Assembly (NCBI GenBank): GCA_023432235.1
Contig: JAEYUX010000144.1
Coordinates: 1 to 18,208, forward strand
Source of the DNA: Actinomycetes bacterium
Lineage (GTDB): Bacteria; Actinomycetota; Actinomycetes; Actinomycetales; Demequinaceae
Reading direction: 5' to 3'
DNA length: 18,208 bases
In this document: positions 13,482 to 18,208 of the stretch, in pieces
Numbering within the stretch: the first letter of the stretch is position 1
How the letters are laid out: every line of letters begins with the position of its first letter
Program-made: the position numbers and the translations under genes
The notes under the pieces: generated by a model
The model's database searches: none
Seen by the model: the letters and a program-made list of their open reading frames with translations, nothing else
What the model was told of the DNA's origin: nothing

Positions 13482-15043
13482 CGCGTCACCTCCAGTTCGG
13501 GCGCAAGGCTCATCAGCGGGCCGCCCCACTTTTGCGCGAATGCGTGCTCAAGAGCGCCACCCACCTTGTACAAGCGGGCATCCTCGTGCGCCGGGGCGAT
13601 GATCTGGAAGCCCACCGGCAGCCCGTCCTCGGCTGCCGTGCCCGAGGGCAACGACAGCGCGGGAACACCGGCGAGGTTGACGGGAATGGTCGCAATGTCG
13701 TTGAGATACATCGCCAGCGGATTGTCGACGCGCTCCCCGAGCTTGAACGGCGTGGTGGGAGCCGTGGGGCTCACCAGCACGTCCGCTTGAGCAAAGGCCG
13801 CAGCGAAGTCGCGCTGCACGAGTGTGCGCACCTTCTGCGCAGAGCCGTAGTACGCGTCGTAGTAACCGGCAGAAAGCGCATAGGTGCCGAGGATGATGCG
13901 GCGCTTCACCTCATCGCCAAAGCCCTGCTGGCGGGTAGCGCCCATCGTCTTTTCGATCGTGTCCTTCTCCACGCGAAGGCCAAAGCGCACTGAATCGAAC
14001 TTTGCCAAGTTGCTCGATGCTTCAGACGTGAGAATGAGGTAGTACGCGGCAAGTGCGTATTGGAAGGACGGGCAGGACACGTCGACGATCTCGGCGCCCG
14101 CTGCACGGAGGTGCTCGATCGATTCGTTGAACCGTTCGGTGACGCCAGCCTGGAAGCCCTCGCCCGTCAGTTCCTTGATGATGCCGACGCGCACGCCAGC
14201 AAGTCCGTTCTTGCGCCCATCGCGCACCGCGTCCACGCACGCGGGAACGGGCTCATCGAGGCTCGTCGCGTCCATCGGATCGTGGCCGCCGATTGCCTCG
14301 TGGAGGAGGGCCGCGTCTTCCATCGTGCGTGCGCACGGACCGAGCTGGTCGAGGGACGAGGCAAGCGCAATCGCACCAAAGCGGCTCACTCCGCCGTACG
14401 TGGGCTTGACGCCGATTGTGCCGGTCACCGCCGCGGGCTGCCGAATGGAGCCACCCGTGTCCGACCCAATCGCAAGTGGCGCTTCCCACGCAGCAACGGC
14501 CGCTGCCGAGCCACCGCCGGACCCACCGGGGATCCGCTCAAGATCCCACGGGTTGCGTGTGGGGCCGTAGCCCGAGTACTCCGTTGACGAGCCCATTGCA
14601 AACTCGTCCATGTTCGTCTTACCCAAGATGGGCATGCGCGCTTCACGAATCTTGCGCGTGAGTGTCGCGTCGTAGGGCGGCACCCAGCCTTCGAGAATGC
14701 GTGAGCCCGCCGTGGTCGGCATGCCCTTGGTGACGACGAGGTCTTTCACCGCGATCGGCACACCAGCCAGCGGTGGCAAGTCCTCGCCTGCGGCGCGCGC
14801 GGCATCAACCTCGCGCGCTGTCGCGAGCGCGCCTTCCGCGTCAACATGGAGGAAGGCGTGGACGGTGCCGTCAACGGCGGCGATTTGGTCGAGACATGCT
14901 TGCGTCAGCTCGACCGAGGTCACGGCGCCATTGCGCATCGCCTCTGCCATCTCGGCTGCCGTTGCTCGGGACCAGTAGTTCGCGTTCTTGTCCGCCATCA
15001 GGTCAGCCATCCGCGTGGGCTCGTGGGCCGTGGCGCCGCTCAT
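13478..15043 (-). CDS. gatA: Asp-tRNA(Asn)/Glu-tRNA(Gln) amidotransferase subunit A
   Basis: Glutaminase subunit of GatCAB that releases ammonia for tRNA-dependent amidation; 521 residues. The amidase-signature triad is complete: Lys100 in GVPIAVKD, Ser175 in the GGSGGGSAAAVA loop, and nucleophile Ser199 in SDTGGSIRQPA. ATG 15043 overlaps the gatC stop by 4 bp (ATGA), with GGAGGA just before. An N-terminal extension of about 20 residues precedes the first amidase helix, so translation from an internal Met is not excluded. Both neighbouring junctions overlap, which suits a fixed subunit ratio. Confidence 0.97.
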   Translation of the reverse strand: MSGATAHEPTRMADLMADKNANYWSRATAAEMAEAMRNGAVTSVELTQACLDQIAAVDGTVHAFLHVDAEGALATAREVDAARAAGEDLPPLAGVPIAVKDLVVTKGMPTTAGSRILEGWVPPYDATLTRKIREARMPILGKTNMDEFAMGSSTEYSGYGPTRNPWDLERIPGGSGGGSAAAVAAWEAPLAIGSDTGGSIRQPAAVTGTIGVKPTYGGVSRFGAIALASSLDQLGPCARTMEDAALLHEAIGGHDPMDATSLDEPVPACVDAVRDGRKNGLAGVRVGIIKELTGEGFQAGVTERFNESIEHLRAAGAEIVDVSCPSFQYALAAYYLILTSEASSNLAKFDSVRFGLRVEKDTIEKTMGATRQQGFGDEVKRRIILGTYALSAGYYDAYYGSAQKVRTLVQRDFAAAFAQADVLVSPTAPTTPFKLGERVDNPLAMYLNDIATIPVNLAGVPALSLPSGTAAEDGLPVGFQIIAPAHEDARLYKVGGALEHAFAQKWGGPLMSLAPELEVTR

Positions 15044-15339
15044 GCTTCCTCCCCCAGAATCCGCGGCACACGGAAGCGTCCATCTTGCGCGTCGGGAGCA
15101 GCGGCGAGCGCTTGCTCTTGAGACAGTGATGGGCGAACCTCATCGACGCGATGAACATTGCTCATCGGGATGGGGTGCGACGTGGCAGGGATATCGTCGG
15201 TGGCGACTTCGGCAACGGTGGCAACAGCATCGACAATCGCAGCAAGCTGTCCGGACAGGCGGTCCAGATCCTCGTCGGTCATGTCAATGCGAGCCAGCGC
15301 CGCCAGTCGCGCAACGTCATTGCGGCTAAGGCTGGACAT
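15040..15339 (-). CDS. gatC: Asp-tRNA(Asn)/Glu-tRNA(Gln) amidotransferase subunit C
   Basis: Small 99-residue subunit that wraps around GatA and GatB to stabilise the complex. It has the family pattern: N-terminal helix MSSLSRNDVARLAALARIDM, LSGQLAAIVDAVATVAEV, a TSHPIPMSNVHRVDEVRPS turn, and a tail ending FRVPRILGEEA. ATG 15339 is chosen because the family helix starts there. The upstream frame extension overlaps the preceding acetyltransferase gene in another frame and is not family-like. A modest GGGGG site precedes it, 10 bp after the acetyltransferase stop. Confidence 0.95.
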   Translation of the reverse strand: MSSLSRNDVARLAALARIDMTDEDLDRLSGQLAAIVDAVATVAEVATDDIPATSHPIPMSNVHRVDEVRPSLSQEQALAAAPDAQDGRFRVPRILGEEA

Positions 15340-15349
15340 GCCCCCGAGT

Positions 15350-15913
15350 CTAGTGGGGCGGCTCCCATGAATAGCCCAGCAAACGGACGCCATCCGTCTC
15401 GCCCGACGCGTTGACGCGCCGCACAGTGCCGTCGTGGTCATCGACCACCGTCCAGTCGAGCTCGGGACGGCGAACGAACCCCATCCGCTCGTAGAGGCGG
15501 TGTGCCACATGCATCGATTCCATCGTCGACAGAACGATGCGTTTCGCGCCTTGCTCAACGGCCATGTCGAGCGAGGCCTGCGTCAGCGACGCACCAATGC
15601 CGCGACCGCGTTCAATAGGAGACACGGCCAACATCCGCAGCTCAAACTCATCGCCTTGTGCGAGCTCTGCAAACGCCGATCCCGGCGGAACAAGCGTGAT
15701 GGTGCCGACAATCTTGCCTTCACCGTGCTCACCATCGATCATCGCGAGCAACTGGGCGTGCTGAGCGCGTTCACTCGCATTGCGTAACCGAGGCACGTAT
15801 GGATGTGCGGCGTCTACCAGCCCATCTGCCAGGTATGCGAGAGCGGTGAGCTCACCGATTTCCTGCAGCCGTCCCAGCTCCTCAGGACTCACTACACGAA
15901 CGGTTTGGGCCAC
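15350..15913 (-). CDS. GNAT-family N-acetyltransferase
   Basis: Acetyl-CoA-dependent acetyltransferase of 187 residues, a single GNAT fold. Motif A is plain: FELRMLAVSPIERGRGIGASLTQASLDMA, with the RGRGIG pyrophosphate loop. It is followed by IVLSTMESMHVAHRLYERMGFVRR, the usual motif B with the Tyr-Glu-Arg-Met-Gly-Phe ending. The GTG at 15913 is preferred over the in-frame GTG at 15922 because the latter lies inside the ribosome site. It sits between ligA and gatC on the same strand. The acceptor substrate cannot be predicted. Confidence 0.88.
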   Translation of the reverse strand: MAQTVRVVSPEELGRLQEIGELTALAYLADGLVDAAHPYVPRLRNASERAQHAQLLAMIDGEHGEGKIVGTITLVPPGSAFAELAQGDEFELRMLAVSPIERGRGIGASLTQASLDMAVEQGAKRIVLSTMESMHVAHRLYERMGFVRRPELDWTVVDDHDGTVRRVNASGETDGVRLLGYSWEPPH

Positions 15914-15916
15914 TCC

Positions 15917-15928
15917 GATCACCTCCTT
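15917..15928 (-). promoter_or_regulatory. Full-length ribosome-binding site of the GNAT gene
   Basis: On the minus strand AAGGAGGTGATC is complementary over 12 bases to the universal 3' end of 16S rRNA (GATCACCTCCTT). The GGAGG core is 8 nt from GTG 15913. It decides the start, because the alternative GTG at 15922 falls within it. Confidence 0.8.
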
Positions 15929-15992
15929 GGCATGCGCCGATGCTCCGACGTCTTGAACAATCTAGTCATGCGGCAAGCAATAACGCCACCGC

Positions 15993-18098
15993 TCACAGGG
16001 CGCCTGGGCCCCCGTCAAGCAGCGTGACGAACTCTGCTTCTGTGAGCGTGCGAATGCCCAACTCCTCGGCTTTGGCTGCCTTAGAACCGGCGTTGTCTCC
16101 CACCACCACGTAGTCGGTGTTCTTTGACACCGAGGACGCCGCCTTGCCACCTCGAGAGATGATCGCGTCCTTCACTCCATCGCGGGTAAAGCCCTCAAGT
16201 GAACCGGTGGCGACGATGGTGAGACCTTCGAGTGTCCGTTCAACGGAACTGTCTTGCTCGTCCACCATGCGAACCCCTGCCGCGGCCCAGCGATCGACGA
16301 TCTCGGTGTGCCAATCCACGTCAAACCAGTCACGCACGGATTGAGCGATCACACCGCCCACGCCGTCTACCTCGGCCAGGTCGGACCCGCTGGCCGAACG
16401 AATCGCGTCCATTGAGCCGTACGCCGTGGCGAGCGCGCGCGATGCGGTGGGACCTACGTGGCGGATGCTGAGCGAGACGAGGACGCGCCACAGCGGGCTA
16501 TCTTTTGCTGCCTCGATGTTGGCGAGCAACTTCCGCCCGTTCTCGGCCACGTCCCCCGCCTTGCGACCAACGGCTCCAGCCTCCACCTGCTTCTTGGTGA
16601 GCTTCTCGTCGACGTCGTAGACGAACATCGGCACGCGGCGTAGATCCGCCTCGGTGAGGTCGAACAGCCCGGCCTCGTTCGTCAAGACTCCAGACTCGAC
16701 GAGCGCCTCCGCCGCCTTCTCTCCCAGCACTTCGATGTCGAGCGCTCCCCGCGAGCCGATGAAGGCGATGCGGTCGACGATCTGCGCCGGACAGGACTTC
16801 GAGTTGGGGCAACGAAGGTCCTTATCGCCCTCCTTTTGCTGTGCAAGCGTGGTGCCACACGAGGGGCACGCGGTGGGCATCGTCCATTCGCGCTCATCGC
16901 CGGTCCTCGCCGCGACAACGGGGCCCACAATCTCCGGGATCACGTCACCTGCCTTGCGCAAGACCACGGTGTCGCCCACGCGCACGCCTTTGCGCTTCAC
17001 CTCATGGGCGTTGTGCAAGGTGGCGAATGTGACCGTAGAACCCGCCACGGTGGTTGGCTCAACCACGGCGTACGGTGTCACGCGCCCCGTGCGCCCTACG
17101 CTCACCTCGATCGCCTTGAGCGTGGTGTGCACTTCTTCGGGAGGGAACTTGTACGCGAGCGCCCAGCGTGGCGCCCGGCTTGTGGATCCGAGTTGACGCT
17201 GGACCGCACGGTCGTTGACCTTGAGCACCGCACCGTCGATCTCGTGGATGAGCGAATGACGCTTCTCCTCAAGTTCGCGCAGGTAGCCCTCGATTGCCTT
17301 CACGCCTCGCAGGACGCGGGTGTGCTCGCTCACGGGGAGTCCCCAGTCCGCAAGCACCTCGTAGATGCCCGCCTGATTCGACAGCCTCGCGTCGGGCTCC
17401 GCATCGCCCCACTCAATGACACCCAATGCGTAGGCGGTGAGAGCAAGCGGCCGGGATGCGGTGACGGCGGGGTCCTTTTGCCGCAAAGAGCCCGCAGCGG
17501 TGTTGCGAGGGTTCGCGTACGGAGCTTTGCCGTCGGCAATGAGTGCCTCGTTGAGTTCCTCAAACTGCTTGACAGGGAGGTACACCTCGCCGCGAATCTC
17601 TACGAGAGCAGGCGTCTTCATTCCCGCAAGCGCGTGCGGCAGTCCCGCGATGGTGCGTACATTGGCCGTCACGTCCTCGCCCTGAGTGCCGTCCCCACGG
17701 GTGAGACCCTGAACAAGCTCGCCGTTTTCGTACGTGAGCGAGATCGACAACCCGTCAATCTTCGGTTCGCACACCACCTCGTGGTCGCCCGCCTCGCGCC
17801 CCACGCGCGCAAGCCATGTCTCGACATCGTCGATCGAGAAGGCGTTGTCGAGGCTCATCATCCGTTCGCGGTGCTTGACGGACGCGAAGCCAGTGGGCGC
17901 TCCAGCGCTGCCAACGGTCTGCGTGGGCGAATCGGGCTCGGCCAGTTCGGGGTGCTCGGCCTCGAGCGCGCGCAACTCCTTCTCGAGAGCGTCGTACTCG
18001 GCATCCGAGATGGTGGGGGCATCCTCGCCGTAATACCGGGCGCGGTGCTCCTCTATCTGCTGGACCAGATCGGCATGGCGGACGCGGGGATCACTCAC
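15993..18098 (-). CDS. ligA: NAD-dependent DNA ligase
   Basis: Replicative ligase that seals nicks using NAD+; 701 residues with all domains in order. The Ia domain (RYYGEDAPTISDAEYDALEKEL) leads into the adenylation domain with Lys113 in CEPKIDGLSIS. The OB fold follows, then a four-Cys zinc finger at Cys411, 414, 430 and 436. Helix-hairpin-helix repeats come next, then a C-terminal BRCT domain (about 620-701, TIVATGSLEGFTRDGV). The start is GTG 18098, the only usable one after an in-frame stop at 18108-18110. A run of G abuts the start codon with almost no spacing, so initiation may be weak. A 79-bp gap separates the stop from the next gene's start; I see no terminator in it. Confidence 0.97.
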   Translation of the reverse strand: MSDPRVRHADLVQQIEEHRARYYGEDAPTISDAEYDALEKELRALEAEHPELAEPDSPTQTVGSAGAPTGFASVKHRERMMSLDNAFSIDDVETWLARVGREAGDHEVVCEPKIDGLSISLTYENGELVQGLTRGDGTQGEDVTANVRTIAGLPHALAGMKTPALVEIRGEVYLPVKQFEELNEALIADGKAPYANPRNTAAGSLRQKDPAVTASRPLALTAYALGVIEWGDAEPDARLSNQAGIYEVLADWGLPVSEHTRVLRGVKAIEGYLRELEEKRHSLIHEIDGAVLKVNDRAVQRQLGSTSRAPRWALAYKFPPEEVHTTLKAIEVSVGRTGRVTPYAVVEPTTVAGSTVTFATLHNAHEVKRKGVRVGDTVVLRKAGDVIPEIVGPVVAARTGDEREWTMPTACPSCGTTLAQQKEGDKDLRCPNSKSCPAQIVDRIAFIGSRGALDIEVLGEKAAEALVESGVLTNEAGLFDLTEADLRRVPMFVYDVDEKLTKKQVEAGAVGRKAGDVAENGRKLLANIEAAKDSPLWRVLVSLSIRHVGPTASRALATAYGSMDAIRSASGSDLAEVDGVGGVIAQSVRDWFDVDWHTEIVDRWAAAGVRMVDEQDSSVERTLEGLTIVATGSLEGFTRDGVKDAIISRGGKAASSVSKNTDYVVVGDNAGSKAAKAEELGIRTLTEAEFVTLLDGGPGAL

Positions 18099-18142
18099 CC
18101 CCCTATCTCACCACGCCAGGCCGACACGAGCGGGGCAAGGGC

Positions 18143-18208
18143 TCAGCAGACTCCTTCGATGCCGTCGACCAATGCAATCGCGTCGGCCTGAACGCTCGCC
18201 GGGAAGTT
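18143..18208 (-). CDS. 3' end of an unidentified gene upstream of ligA
   Basis: The minus strand from the right edge reads in frame as NFPASVQADAIALVDGIEGV plus Cys and then TGA at 18143-18145. This is 21 residues of ordinary composition, compatible with the C-terminus of a protein whose gene lies outside the window. Only 44 bp separate it from the ligA start, so the two may be co-transcribed. It is too short to assign a family. Confidence 0.4.
   Translation of the reverse strand, partial: NFPASVQADAIALVDGIEGVC

Noticed and set aside
16836..18191. 451-codon plus-strand open frame opposite ligA
   Set aside because: A shadow of ligA, whose domains and catalytic residues are complete on the minus strand.

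Overview
The window looks like chromosomal DNA from a G+C-rich actinobacterium. The evidence is G+C-biased third codon positions, GTG starts, lipoproteins with LAAC lipoboxes, a class I (actinobacterial-type) xylose isomerase, and a ligA-gatCAB housekeeping block. A Micrococcales-like source is a guess; nothing here fixes the genus. There are no rRNA or tRNA genes, CRISPR arrays, transposases, phage genes or obvious recent insertions.

Positions 1-11327 form a pentose (xylose) uptake and catabolism region. On the left, a minus-strand CUT1-type sugar ABC transporter (solute-binding lipoprotein, then a permease cut by the window edge) is divergent from a LacI-family regulator at 1707-2702. Convergent with the regulator are xylB (xylulokinase) and, upstream of it, xylA (xylose isomerase). 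A 439-bp divergent control region (5663-6101) separates xylA from a plus-strand CUT2-type transporter: binding lipoprotein, double-ATPase and permease, closest in style to ChvE-MmsA-MmsB (GguAB). A ROK-family regulator follows. The likely flow is xylose in through the CUT2 system, to xylulose by XylA, to xylulose-5-phosphate by XylB, then into the pentose phosphate pathway. The CUT1 system may bring in a xylo-oligosaccharide or xyloside.

Positions 11344-18208 are a minus-strand housekeeping run: the 3' end of an unidentified gene, ligA, a GNAT acetyltransferase, gatC, gatA, gatB and a polysaccharide-deacetylase-like gene. Spacing is tight from the GNAT gene onward, with two ATGA overlaps. This run converges on the ROK gene with only 16 bp between them.

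The coding content is familiar and I found no new protein system. The notable material is regulatory. An exact 11-base element, GAAAACGTTAT, occurs in both divergent control regions and suggests one LacI-type regulator governs both transporters and xylAB. Two related boxes lie 73 bp apart between xylA and the CUT2 operon, and a separate palindrome encloses the xylA -35 hexamer. Long G+C-rich hairpins without T-tracts begin 7-10 nt after the stops of xylA, the CUT2 binding protein and the CUT2 permease.
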